This document shows positions 6,912 to 14,157 of a stretch of DNA of 15,465 nucleotides, one piece after another. Each line of letters opens with the position of its first letter. Positions within the stretch are counted from its first letter, which is position 1. Source of the DNA: JAYFNU01 sp964622315 (GTDB taxonomy: Bacteria; Bacillota; Clostridia; Oscillospirales; Ruminococcaceae); the NCBI GenBank assembly GCA_964622315.1, contig CAZUOY010000042.1:1-15465 (forward strand), written 5' to 3'. The notes below the pieces were generated by a model. The model saw only the letters and a list, made by a program, of their open reading frames with translations, was not told the DNA's origin and did no database searches. The position numbers and the translations under genes are program-made.

Positions 6912-8255
6912 ATGAAGAATACATATTTAAACGGCGTATATGAAACCGTTTGCAAGCGCAACGCGAGCGAGCCTGAGTTTCAGCAGGCGGTTTACGAGGT
7001 GCTTGAGTCCCTTGAGCCGGTAATCGAGAAGAACCCCGCTTATGTAAAGAACGGAATAATCGAGAGAATTGTTGAGCCCGAAAGATTCTTTCAATTCCGT
7101 GTGGCATGGGTTGACGATTCAGGTAAGGTGCAGGTTAACCGTGGCTTCCGCGTACAGTTCAATTCTGCCATCGGACCATACAAGGGCGGTCTTCGCCTGC
7201 ATCCTTCCGTTAACGCCTCTGTTATCAAGTTTTTAGGCTTTGAGCAAATCTTTAAGAACAGCCTTACCACCCTTCCTATGGGCGGCGGCAAGGGCGGCAG
7301 TGATTTTGACCCGAAGGGCAAATCTGACGGCGAAATTATGCGCTTCTGCCAAAGCTTTATGACCGAGCTTTCAAAGCATATCGGCGCTGACACGGACGTT
7401 CCTGCAGGCGATATCGGCGTAGGTGCACGTGAAATAGGCTTCCTTTTCGGACAGTACAAGAGACTTCGCAACGAATTTGTCGGCGTGCTTACAGGAAAAG
7501 GACTTACATACGGCGGTTCGCTTATAAGAACTCAGGCGACAGGCTATGGTCTTTGCTACTTCACCGAAGAAGCGCTTAAATGCATGAAAAACGACAGCTT
7601 TAAGGGTAAGAAGGTTGTCATTTCCGGAAGCGGTAACGTAGCCATTTATGCCGCGGAGAAAGCGACTCAGTTTGGCGGTACTGTTATCGCTATGAGCGAT
7701 TCCTCGGGCTACATTGTTGATGAAAAGGGAATTGACCTCAAGGTCATTAAGCAGATTAAAGAGGTTGAACGCGCAAGAATAGTTGAATACACAAAGCGTG
7801 TGGGCGGCTCCACATTCACAGAAGGCTGCAAAGGTATATGGAACACAAAGTGCGACGTAGCACTTCCTTGCGCCACTCAGAACGAACTTGACGGTGAAGG
7901 TGCCGATGCGCTAATAAAGAACGGCGTAATCGCAGTATGCGAAGGCGCAAATATGCCCAGCACCCCTGAGGCGGTTGAGAAGCTTCAGAAGGCGGGCGTA
8001 CTCTTTGGACCCGCTAAGGCGGCTAACGCAGGCGGTGTTGCAACCTCCGGCCTTGAAATGAGCCAGAACTCTATGAGATATTCATGGACAGCTGAAGAAG
8101 TTGACGCAAAGCTTCACGGAATTATGGTCAACATATTCCACGCCGCATACAACGCAGCAAAGGAATACGGCATGGACGGAAACCTCGTAGCGGGCGCAAA
8201 TATCGCGGGCTTCAAGAAGGTAGCAGACGCTATGCTTGCTCAGGGAGTTTTTTAA
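6912..8255 (+). CDS. gdhA: NADP-type glutamate dehydrogenase
   Basis: This enzyme interconverts 2-oxoglutarate plus ammonia with glutamate in the cytoplasm. It is a hexameric enzyme of the short bacterial class, and 447 residues is exactly the usual length. The substrate domain shows GPYKGGLRLHPSV (88-100) and the catalytic motif LPMGGGKGGSDFDPKGKS with Lys127, followed by the catalytic aspartate in VPAGDIGVG (Asp167). The Rossmann domain has SGSGNVAIYAAEK (238-250). CEGANMPST and GPAKAANAGGVA close the coenzyme domain. NADPH preference is inferred from close likeness to the anabolic GdhA class. The ribosome site is a purine-rich GAGAGTGAG, weaker than those of neighbouring genes. Its codon use favours the more G+C-rich synonymous codons, consistent with a highly expressed gene. 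It is monocistronic, with its own promoter and terminator. Confidence 0.97.
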   Translation: MKNTYLNGVYETVCKRNASEPEFQQAVYEVLESLEPVIEKNPAYVKNGIIERIVEPERFFQFRVAWVDDSGKVQVNRGFRVQFNSAIGPYKGGLRLHPSVNASVIKFLGFEQIFKNSLTTLPMGGGKGGSDFDPKGKSDGEIMRFCQSFMTELSKHIGADTDVPAGDIGVGAREIGFLFGQYKRLRNEFVGVLTGKGLTYGGSLIRTQATGYGLCYFTEEALKCMKNDSFKGKKVVISGSGNVAIYAAEKATQFGGTVIAMSDSSGYIVDEKGIDLKVIKQIKEVERARIVEYTKRVGGSTFTEGCKGIWNTKCDVALPCATQNELDGEGADALIKNGVIAVCEGANMPSTPEAVEKLQKAGVLFGPAKAANAGGVATSGLEMSQNSMRYSWTAEEVDAKLHGIMVNIFHAAYNAAKEYGMDGNLVAGANIAGFKKVADAMLAQGVF

Positions 8256-8266
8256 CAGTTAAATGT

Positions 8267-8299
8267 AAAGCGCCGATATAATCGGCGCTTTATTTTTTT
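8267..8299 (+). terminator. Rho-independent terminator after gdhA
   Basis: There is a perfect 11-bp stem: AAAGCGCCGAT (8267-8277) and ATCGGCGCTTT (8281-8291) with a 3-base loop, then A and a run of seven Ts. It lies 11 bp after the gdhA stop. Confidence 0.9.
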
Positions 8300-8306
8300 A
8301 TATTAG

Positions 8307-8333
8307 CTGGCACTCATATGGTGAGAGTGCTAA
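8307..8333 (+). promoter_or_regulatory. CIRCE operator (HrcA binding site) upstream of hsp20
   Basis: CTGGCACTC (8307-8315), 9 bases, GAGTGCTAA (8325-8333). The CIRCE consensus is TTAGCACTC-N9-GAGTGCTAA, so the right arm is perfect, the spacer is exact and the left arm has two changes at its outer end. HrcA represses heat-shock genes through this site. A TATATT at 8299-8304 just upstream could be the -10, placing the transcript start inside the operator. Its -35 would fall in the gdhA terminator, so the promoter is uncertain. Confidence 0.88.
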
Positions 8334-8395
8334 TAATTAAATAATAATTCATATTAAGTTAACAAATAGTTCAAACATGAAAACTATATTATAGC

Positions 8396-8421
8396 TGTGA
8401 GTTGAGAAAAGCTCAGTCACA
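8396..8421 (+). other. Stem-loop in hsp20 5' leader
   Basis: TGTGA (8396-8400) pairs with TCACA (8417-8421), and TGAG (8403-8406) pairs with CTCA (8412-8415), giving a short interrupted hairpin 45 bases before the start codon. It might influence messenger stability or temperature response. The evidence is pairing only. Confidence 0.35.
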
Positions 8422-8465
8422 TAAATTTCAACAAAACAACAATAATATAAACGGAGGTAATTACT

Positions 8466-8894
8466 ATGTTTGAACTAATGCCATTTGAAAGAGCGAGAAA
8501 TTCCATGCTCAACAGATTTTTTGATGATTTCGAAAAGGATTATATGACCAACAGCTTCTCAAAATCCCTGTATGGCTTCAAAACCGATATTAAAGATAAC
8601 GGCGATAGCTATACAATCGAAGCGGAGCTTCCGGGCTTCAAAAAAGAAGATATCTGCATAGATATCGACAAAGACGTTCTTACCGTTTCCGCCTCGCATA
8701 GCGAGGAGAAGGAAGAAAAGGAGAAAAGCTTTGTAAGGCGCGAACGTTACAGCGGCTCTTATTCAAGAAGCTTTGACGTAAGCGGCGTAAATACCGAGGA
8801 GATTAAGGCGCAGTACAACAACGGAGTACTTGAGCTAACAATGCCAAAGGTCGAGCCAAAAGAACCTGAAAGAAAGAGAATTGAAATAGGTTAA
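8466..8894 (+). CDS. Small heat-shock protein, Hsp20/alpha-crystallin family
   Basis: This is an ATP-independent holdase that binds unfolding proteins in the cytoplasm. At 142 residues it is typical of Hsp18/IbpA-type proteins. It has a short N-terminal arm (MFELMPFERARNSMLNRFF), then an alpha-crystallin domain from about residue 38 to 130 with the markers YTIEAELPGFKKEDI, RRERYSGSYSRSF and the closing motif NNGVLELTMPK (117-127). The C-terminal extension is short and ends KRIEIG, whose I-x-I is the oligomer anchor. GGAGGT (8453-8458) is a strong ribosome site. The CIRCE element 133 bp upstream indicates HrcA control. The 132-base leader is long. It is a single-gene unit ended by the terminator shared with cls. 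Confidence 0.94.
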   Translation: MFELMPFERARNSMLNRFFDDFEKDYMTNSFSKSLYGFKTDIKDNGDSYTIEAELPGFKKEDICIDIDKDVLTVSASHSEEKEEKEKSFVRRERYSGSYSRSFDVSGVNTEEIKAQYNNGVLELTMPKVEPKEPERKRIEIG

Positions 8895-8901
8895 GAGAAT
8901 A

Positions 8902-8932
8902 AATAGCCGCTCGGTTTTACCGAGCGGCTATT
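8902..8932. terminator. Bidirectional terminator between hsp20 and cls
   Basis: There is a perfect 14-bp stem: AATAGCCGCTCGGT (8902-8915) and ACCGAGCGGCTATT (8919-8932) with a TTT loop. It lies between the stops of hsp20 (+) and cls (-). T-rich sequence follows on the + side (TTGTTTTA), while the - side reads TCTCTTAACC and is less T-rich. Confidence 0.8.
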
Positions 8933-8935
8933 GTT

Positions 8936-10498
8936 TTACATTAGAGGCGCGAAAAGTTTTAGGAAAACACGAAGAATTCTTTTAAAGATATTTACCTTTT
9001 TCAGCTTCTCCACCGTCATCTTTTCACATTCAAGCAGCGTTGAGTTGAAATCCTTATACACCTCGGCGACGGATTCGTCCTTATACATTAACGTAGCACA
9101 TTCATAATGAAGATAAAGGCTTCTGTAGTCAAAATTAATACTTCCGACTATAGCCATATCGTTGTCGCTTACAACGGATTTTGCGTGAATAAAGCCGGGC
9201 GTATACTTGTATATTTCAATGCCCGCCTTAATTAAATCAATGCTGTAGGTTTCGGTAACATAGTAGGCGTACCAGTGGTCGGGATTCTTCGGAATAATAA
9301 TCTTTACGTCAACTCCGCGCTTAGAGGCGTTATGAAGCGCACGATACATTGTATCGTCGATAATAAGGTAAGGCGTTGTAATATAAAGATAGTCTGTGGC
9401 ATTGTTGATTATATCAAGATATACGAACTCGCCTACGTTCTCGTTGTCTATTGGGTGGTCGCAGTAGGGTAGAACATAGCCTGCGCGCTTAGTTAATTCG
9501 ACGTTCACCCGCTTTGGCTTGTAGCTTAGATAATCAATGGCCGTGTTTTTGTTTTTGTCGGTAAACTGCCACATCTGAAGAAACATGACCGTGAAGTTGT
9601 ACGCGGCGTCACCTTTTAGCATAACGCTCGTGTCCTTCCAATATCCGAAACGGTCTTCGCGGTTAACATATTCGTCAGCAAGGTTTATACCGCCGTTAAA
9701 AGCAACCCTTCCATCAACGGAAACGATTTTTCTGTGGTTACGGTTGTTCTGAGAAACAGTAAGGAGTGGAACGAAAGGATTAAAAACCCTTGCTTTAATT
9801 CCGAGCTTTTCAAGCTTTTTATAGTAGTTATGCGGAAGGGTAGAAATACTCCCAACGCCGTCATATAAAACGCGAACATCAACGCCGCTCGCTGCTTTTT
9901 CTGTAAGTACATCAAGCACGCTGTTCCAAAACTCGCCTTCACGTATGATAAAGAACTCAATAAATATATACTTTTTTGCCTTTCTAAGCTCGGTAAGAAG
10001 CACGGGCCACAGCTCCTCGCCGCTTGGAAAGTAGGTCACAGCCGTGTTCTTAACAACACTGCAGCCTGCACAGCTGTTCATATAGCGAACAGAGGAGGCG
10101 AAATGCTCGCTTTCAATTGAAAGGCGGCTCTCTACGTTTTCGTCCTGCTTAAGAGCCTCGGCGCTCTCCTCAGCTATACGGTTTATTCGTTCAATGCTCT
10201 TTTTCCGTGGACGCTGAAGCTTTAAAAGAATAAATAACAAACCGCCGAAAACAGGAAAAATCAGTATTGGGATAACCCAGGAAAGCTTATAGCTCGGTGA
10301 ATAGGTGCCGTTGACTATGTAAACCACGACAAACGCGCTTACAACATATAAAGCCAGCCTTATTTCAACAGAATAGATGCTTGAGGTAAGATAGATAAAA
10401 ATGCCGGCTTGTATCAAAAGAATAATACAGACAAAGGTAAGCTGACTGAACAGACCCTTTATCAGTTTTCCGAAAAATTTATTCATATGCATTCTCAC
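8936..10498 (-). CDS. cls: Cardiolipin synthase (phospholipase D family)
   Basis: This membrane enzyme joins two phosphatidylglycerol molecules into cardiolipin and glycerol. The 520-residue product has N-terminal hydrophobic segments at about 19-37, 44-63 and 73-92, a basic linker, then two phospholipase D catalytic motifs: HRKIVSVD (255-262) and HAKSVVSD (438-445), each H-x-K-x4-D and followed by GGIN or GSIN. These match bacterial Cls of about 480-510 residues, plus one extra hydrophobic segment. Three starts are possible: GTG at 10498, ATG at 10492 and ATG at 10486. The last is best placed behind the GAGTGAG ribosome site. It follows the GNAT gene by 18 bp and is the last gene of the three-gene - strand unit, ending at a terminator. 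Confidence 0.93.
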   Translation of the reverse strand: MRMHMNKFFGKLIKGLFSQLTFVCIILLIQAGIFIYLTSSIYSVEIRLALYVVSAFVVVYIVNGTYSPSYKLSWVIPILIFPVFGGLLFILLKLQRPRKKSIERINRIAEESAEALKQDENVESRLSIESEHFASSVRYMNSCAGCSVVKNTAVTYFPSGEELWPVLLTELRKAKKYIFIEFFIIREGEFWNSVLDVLTEKAASGVDVRVLYDGVGSISTLPHNYYKKLEKLGIKARVFNPFVPLLTVSQNNRNHRKIVSVDGRVAFNGGINLADEYVNREDRFGYWKDTSVMLKGDAAYNFTVMFLQMWQFTDKNKNTAIDYLSYKPKRVNVELTKRAGYVLPYCDHPIDNENVGEFVYLDIINNATDYLYITTPYLIIDDTMYRALHNASKRGVDVKIIIPKNPDHWYAYYVTETYSIDLIKAGIEIYKYTPGFIHAKSVVSDNDMAIVGSINFDYRSLYLHYECATLMYKDESVAEVYKDFNSTLLECEKMTVEKLKKVNIFKRILRVFLKLFAPLM

Positions 10499-10516
10499 TC
10501 AGATGATTTCTATAGT

Positions 10517-11320
10517 CTATTTAAGCATGGCATACTTGCCAATTTCTTTAAAGCCTATTTTTCTGTAAATCTTGCCCGCCTCAGGGTTATCATAGAATAA
10601 GCAGATGAACCTTTTATTAAGCGAAAGGCTCTCCTGACAAACATGCGCGACCATAGCTGAGGCATAACCGCGTTTTCTGTATTCAAGCTTTGTCGCAACT
10701 CCGACGACCATTGCGCTAATGTCGTTTTCGGCTGTTGTTTTAGCGACGCTTATCATTTCGCCGTCCTTAAAAGCTCCGTATCCTATGTCTTTGTTTTCCT
10801 TTATGCCGTAGGCGAGTTCTTCAATCCTATCTGCTTCCTTTCCGTCTTGAGAGTCGGAGAAGCCTTCAATGCTTTTGAACATTTCTACAATATCCTTTGC
10901 GTTCTCGGGAAGAAGTCGTTTAACGGTAACGTCATTCGGAAGCGAATAGTCACACTTTACCTTTTCACAGCTGCTGAGATAGGTTTCGGATAGCTTTAAA
11001 CTTTTCAAGTAAGGTTTAAGCTTGCTGACTACGCTGAATTTTCCGCTTATGCAGTCTATTTTCCTGTTCTTAAGAAATTCACCTACGGATTCTGCGTCGA
11101 AGCCGTCGTTATCCGAATATAAAACATAGTTGTCAAAGTATTTTAGAAGAATACAGTCATAACCATTATCCTTCAAAAAAGCATAGGTGGTAACGGGGTC
11201 CTTGCAAACGCCCACGTTATACAAGTCGCCGTATATAAAGATATTATATTCAGGCTCCTTATTTATGTAATTTAAGATTTGTTCTCTGTCAGTTTCAGAA
11301 AGTATTACAGGTGTTTTCAT
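10517..11320 (-). CDS. GNAT family N-acetyltransferase (two-part, 267 aa)
   Basis: This is an acetyl-CoA-dependent acyltransferase of the GNAT fold with unknown substrate. The catalytic domain is C-terminal, about residues 130-267: motif A is VVGVATKLEYRKRGYAS (205-221) with the acetyl-CoA pyrophosphate loop RKRGYA, and motif B is NPEAGKIYRKIGF (245-257) ending in the usual KIGFKEIG. The first 125 residues form a separate part without a motif I can name, possibly a degenerate second GNAT domain (ILNYINKEPEYNIFIYGDL). The ribosome site GGAG lies just before ATG in the 14-bp gap after the upstream GNAT gene, so the two are co-transcribed, and cls follows 18 bp later. Confidence 0.85.
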   Translation of the reverse strand: MKTPVILSETDREQILNYINKEPEYNIFIYGDLYNVGVCKDPVTTYAFLKDNGYDCILLKYFDNYVLYSDNDGFDAESVGEFLKNRKIDCISGKFSVVSKLKPYLKSLKLSETYLSSCEKVKCDYSLPNDVTVKRLLPENAKDIVEMFKSIEGFSDSQDGKEADRIEELAYGIKENKDIGYGAFKDGEMISVAKTTAENDISAMVVGVATKLEYRKRGYASAMVAHVCQESLSLNKRFICLFYDNPEAGKIYRKIGFKEIGKYAMLK

Positions 11321-11334
11321 ATTTATCTCCGAAT

Positions 11335-12114
11335 TTATGTATTTTGCATTTTCATATAAACGTTATGTTCACTTTCAAGAACAAAGCCGACAGCCTCGGC
11401 TATGCCTCTTGATGCGGGATTGGAGTCAGCACAGCGCCACACAGGAAAAAAGCCTTGATTTAGCAGATAATCGGCAAGCTTAGACGCGGCAATCTTTCCA
11501 AGGCCCCTGCCTCTGTGAGCCTCGGCGGTTTCTATACCGATATCAACCGTATTTCCGCCGATAGCGCAGGTAAATGCCATAGCCGCGACTTTATTTTCAT
11601 ACATAACGCAAAAGCCCTTGCCCTCGCGAAGAAAATCGGCGTTAGTTGCCCACGAAAAGGTGGGAACTATTTTACCCGTAAAACCCGAAAGGTCGTCAAT
11701 GTCGGCTTCTTTGAGGGAATAACCATTAGGAAGCTTACGATAAAAGGGGAAAAGACTATCGCTTTTAATTGAAAAGACATATTGCTTCCATACTTTAAGA
11801 CCGCTTAAGCAGCAAAAATAATCATTTAGTCTTTTGTCGTAAATATGCAAACGAAAGCGCCGCTTTTCAGTCTCAAAACGCTCATAAAGGAACGGTATCA
11901 CGGCTTCAAGAAAAGCTTTGTCAGGCTCACCGCAGATATATGCAAAGCCGCAACGGTGCCAATAGAGCGCGGCGGAAGGGCTCGTGGCGTTGTCGGTAAA
12001 AATTCTTCCGAAACGGCTGCCGCACAAGACTGAGTTGATAAAAACAGGGTCTTCTAAAAAGCTGTCGGCAAATGGCTTTGCAATATAGAATTCATCCTCG
12101 CGTAATTCATACAT
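11335..12114 (-). CDS. GNAT family N-acetyltransferase (259 aa), resembling the ZmaR-type family
   Basis: This is the first gene of the - strand unit. The 259-residue product has an N-terminal part of about 125 residues without recognisable motifs and a C-terminal GNAT domain: DIGIETAEAHRGRGLGKIAAS (191-211) contains the acetyl-CoA loop HRGRGLG, and PVWRCADSNPASRGIAEAVGF (224-244) is motif B. The wording IGIETxxxxRGRGL followed by PxW.C..SNxxS...AExxGF resembles the acetyltransferase family that includes the zwittermicin A resistance protein ZmaR. That is a family resemblance recalled by eye, and the substrate is unknown. The two GNAT proteins share length and layout (an N-terminal accessory part plus a C-terminal catalytic part), suggesting an old duplication or paired action. 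The ribosome site is weak (GTGAGA). Confidence 0.82.
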   Translation of the reverse strand: MYELREDEFYIAKPFADSFLEDPVFINSVLCGSRFGRIFTDNATSPSAALYWHRCGFAYICGEPDKAFLEAVIPFLYERFETEKRRFRLHIYDKRLNDYFCCLSGLKVWKQYVFSIKSDSLFPFYRKLPNGYSLKEADIDDLSGFTGKIVPTFSWATNADFLREGKGFCVMYENKVAAMAFTCAIGGNTVDIGIETAEAHRGRGLGKIAASKLADYLLNQGFFPVWRCADSNPASRGIAEAVGFVLESEHNVYMKMQNT

Positions 12115-12130
12115 AGGCTTGTCTCACAAT

Positions 12131-12145
12131 TGCGCTTACTGCGCA
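12131..12145. promoter_or_regulatory. Inverted repeat in divergent promoter region
   Basis: TGCGC (12131-12135), TTACT, GCGCA (12141-12145), flanked by AATT on both sides with one extra base. It sits in the leader of the GNAT-cls unit and upstream of the ylmH promoter. It could be an operator or a leader hairpin. The arms are only 5 bp. Confidence 0.35.
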
Positions 12146-12158
12146 TAATTAGTTTATA

Positions 12159-12167
12159 TGATATAAT
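12159..12167 (+). promoter_or_regulatory. Extended -10 promoter for ylmH
   Basis: TGATATAAT (12159-12167) is a perfect extended -10, placing the start of transcription near 12174 and the TTG start codon at 12207. No good -35 is seen at the expected distance. Confidence 0.6.
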
Positions 12168-12193
12168 TATATATACTTTTAGATAAATTGCAA
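12166..12193 (-). promoter_or_regulatory. Promoter of the GNAT-GNAT-cls unit
   Basis: On the - strand: TTGCAA (12193-12188), a 16-base spacer, TATAAT (12171-12166). The start would be near 12159, leaving a 45-base leader. Its -10 shares bases 12166-12167 with the opposite-strand -10 of ylmH. Confidence 0.6.
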
Positions 12194-12206
12194 AGAGGGA
12201 ATAGTT

Positions 12207-12956
12207 TTGTCTGATTTTGACGAGGCATTATTCAAAAAAAGAATTATCGAGCTTTCTGAAAGAGCGCTCAACCGCGGTATTTACACCTATACCGCTTTTT
12301 TATCTCTTGCCGAACAGGATATAGTTAATCAGTTAAAGCGAAATCTTTTCAGCGGCGTTGAATTATTCGGTGGTTTTCTTGACGCCGAAAGGCGTGTTGC
12401 ACGTTTCGGCACGGCGGATTATGAGGAAAACTACCCGATAACGACACTTAAAGCGACGCCAAAGTCTCAGCGTTTCAGCGACGAGCTAACGCATAGGGAT
12501 TTTCTCGGTGCGATAATGTCGCTCGGAATTAAACGTGAGCTTATTGGAGACATCCTCGTAAAGGACAATTCTGGCTATATAGTTTGTCTTGATAAGGCGG
12601 CTGAGTTTATATGCGAGAACCTAACGAAGATAAAACACACCGACATAGAATGTTCGGCGTGTGAAGAACAACCGCAATTAAACGAAAATGAGTTTGAAGA
12701 AGTGTCGGCAATAATACAATCTGAACGAATAGATTCCATTATTGCGGCGGCGTTTCTGCTCTCGCGCACCGTTTCGCAGGAATTTATTGAAAAAGGTCTT
12801 TGCTATTCCAACGCAAGGTTAATTGAAAAGCTGACGTATGTACCGCAAGCAGGCGAAATCATCTCCGTAAGGGGAAAGGGAAGATTTATCTATGAAGGCG
12901 TAACAAAGAAGACAAAAAAGGGACGACTAAGTGTATTGATAAAGAAGTATATTTAG
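12207..12956 (+). CDS. ylmH: YlmH-family S4 domain RNA-binding protein
   Basis: This 249-residue protein matches the YlmH family. The central signature LTHRDFLGAIMSLGIKRELI (94-113), followed by GDILV, is diagnostic. The C-terminal S4 RNA-binding domain runs from about residue 177 (IIAAAFLLSRTVSQEFIEKGL) to the end, including VRGKGRFIYEG. In Bacillus subtilis YlmH has been tied to ribosome-associated quality control on stalled 50S-peptidyl-tRNA complexes; transfer of that role here is inference. TTG is the start: GAGGGA (12195-12200) is 6 bases upstream and no ATG occurs in a suitable place. ylmH often sits in the division cluster before divIVA, but here it stands alone, divergent from the GNAT-cls unit. 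No terminator hairpin is seen after it. Confidence 0.85.
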   Translation: MSDFDEALFKKRIIELSERALNRGIYTYTAFLSLAEQDIVNQLKRNLFSGVELFGGFLDAERRVARFGTADYEENYPITTLKATPKSQRFSDELTHRDFLGAIMSLGIKRELIGDILVKDNSGYIVCLDKAAEFICENLTKIKHTDIECSACEEQPQLNENEFEEVSAIIQSERIDSIIAAAFLLSRTVSQEFIEKGLCYSNARLIEKLTYVPQAGEIISVRGKGRFIYEGVTKKTKKGRLSVLIKKYI

Positions 12957-12985
12957 AAAATTACAATTTCACTTGGTACTATAAA

Positions 12986-13014
12986 TTGACAACGCTGTAA
13001 ATATGTGTTAGTGT
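12986..13014 (+). promoter_or_regulatory. Probable promoter for the lipoprotein gene
   Basis: TTGACA (12986-12991) is a perfect -35, followed by a 17-base spacer and TAGTGT (13009-13014) preceded by TGT (TGn extension). The start near 13021 would leave a very short leader before the ribosome site. Confidence 0.5.
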
Positions 13015-13036
13015 TTTTTTGAAAAGGGGTGAGGAC

Positions 13037-13873
13037 ATGAAAAAGAACGATATTTTAAAGAAATTTGCGGCTTTTCTGCTCGCGGCGGCTACCCTTTGTT
13101 CCTTCGTCGGCTGCGCCGCAAAACAGGAGAATAACGGCGAAGACCCCGCCGAGGTAATCGGCGAGGTTATTGAGGAAAAAGAGCCCGAAGTAATAGAGGA
13201 ACCGAAGGTGGTTTACGAGCGCTTTGACATAACCGACGACGCGGTTTTCAACGCGAAGGTAGATGAGCTTTACGCCAAAATCGAAGGTGCGTGTGCAAAT
13301 AGAAGTGATTATGGTTTATATTGCATTGATAGCAGAGAAAAAGTGACTTTATTTTTTGCTTTATTAAATATTAGTTCAATTTCGCAAGAGCAATTACATT
13401 ATATAACTGATTATAGCGAAGATATGGGTAATATACTTGATAATCTTATTCTTGCTTCAGAAGCAATTACAATAAGAAATAGTAGTAACATGAATGATTA
13501 TGTTTCGTTGACTGATTACTATGTAGGTTCAGATGAAAATATAGAGTTTCTAAAGTCTTATGATAAATTGGCTTTGGAAATACATAGTACAGAAAACATT
13601 TCAGAAGAAAGTGTGAATTATTTAAATGAAGCACTTGATGCTATAATTGATGATGCTAAAAATGGAACTCAATCGGAAATGGTTAATGTAATTATGTACC
13701 AGATGTTATGTTGTGCAGATGGATACTATGAAGATTTATATGGTTATTATAATTTTAACTTTGATAATTTTTATGAGAGGTATGAGACAGAAGTACCAAA
13801 CCATAATTTAAATATAAGAAACGAATCTATTGACGATTTAAAAGCAAATTTAAGTAGACTATCAACAAGTTGA
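13037..13873 (+). CDS. Secreted lipoprotein of unknown function, hybrid base composition
   Basis: I do not recognise the family. Starting at the ATG at 13037, behind GGGGTGAGG (13026-13034), the product has 278 residues; a TTG at 13019 is in frame but has no ribosome site. It has a lipoprotein signal: basic KKNDILKK, a hydrophobic core and SFVGC with the lipidated cysteine at 26. A short acidic spacer rich in Glu and Val follows (residues 31-57, repeated VIEE/EVIEE). The rest (about 85-278) is predicted soluble, rich in Asp, Asn, Tyr and Ser, with no motif I can name. Base composition changes abruptly near 13290: 56% G+C over 13081-13260 but 27% over 13321-13620 by hand count, with AT-rich codons thereafter. 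This suggests a joined gene, a native signal and linker with an acquired C-terminal part. It would be anchored outside the membrane. Confidence 0.8.
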   Translation: MKKNDILKKFAAFLLAAATLCSFVGCAAKQENNGEDPAEVIGEVIEEKEPEVIEEPKVVYERFDITDDAVFNAKVDELYAKIEGACANRSDYGLYCIDSREKVTLFFALLNISSISQEQLHYITDYSEDMGNILDNLILASEAITIRNSSNMNDYVSLTDYYVGSDENIEFLKSYDKLALEIHSTENISEESVNYLNEALDAIIDDAKNGTQSEMVNVIMYQMLCCADGYYEDLYGYYNFNFDNFYERYETEVPNHNLNIRNESIDDLKANLSRLSTS

Positions 13874-13917
13874 CATTGATAATTGTTTTAGTATTAAAAT
13901 TATAAGTTCAAACAAAT

Positions 13918-13947
13918 AGAAAGAGGCATCGTAAGATGCCTCTTTCT
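13918..13947 (+). terminator. Hairpin terminator after the lipoprotein gene
   Basis: There is a perfect 13-bp stem: AGAAAGAGGCATC (13918-13930) and GATGCCTCTTTCT (13935-13947) with a GTAA tetraloop. The stem ends in a T-rich strand, but no long T-tract follows. The surrounding 13874-13990 holds no gene. Confidence 0.7.
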
Positions 13948-13984
13948 TGAACGTGATGTTTACCGAGCAATTGAATTTATAAAA

Positions 13985-14014
13985 AAGTATCGGAGCAAAG
14001 CGAACTTTGCTCCG
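13985..14014 (-). terminator. Terminator of tRNA-Ser (- strand), UUCG loop
   Basis: On the - strand, CGGAGCAAAG (14014-14005), loop TTCG, CTTTGCTCCG (14000-13991), then ATAC and TTTTTT. It is a 10-bp perfect stem beginning 3 bases after the CCA end of the tRNA. The last part of this element recurs at the right edge of the window. Confidence 0.85.
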
Positions 14015-14017
14015 ACT

Positions 14018-14109
14018 TGGCGGAGAAGGAGGGATTTGAACCCTCGCGGCAGTTATCCCACCCTACGCCCTTAGCAGGGGCGCCTCTTCGGCCACTTGAG
14101 TACTTCTCC
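14018..14109 (-). tRNA. tRNA-Ser (anticodon GCU)
   Basis: Read on the - strand: acceptor GGAGAAG (14109-14103) pairs with CTTCTCC, followed by discriminator G and encoded CCA (14020-14018). The anticodon stem is CGCCC/GGGCG with loop CTGCTAA, giving anticodon GCU, which reads the serine codons AGC and AGU. The long variable arm typical of serine tRNAs (GGTGG, loop GATAA, CTGCC) lies between the anticodon stem and the T arm. The T arm is GAGGG, TTCAAAT, CCCTC. The total of 92 nt is normal for tRNA-Ser. Confidence 0.97.
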
Positions 14110-14157
14110 AAATTTCCAAATAAATAAAAAATATTAAATTTGCTTTACTAAGATATT

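Noticed and set aside
13019..13036. TTG at 13019 as lipoprotein start
   Set aside because: It sits before the ribosome site GGGGTGAGG, which serves the ATG at 13037, and would overlap the predicted transcript start.
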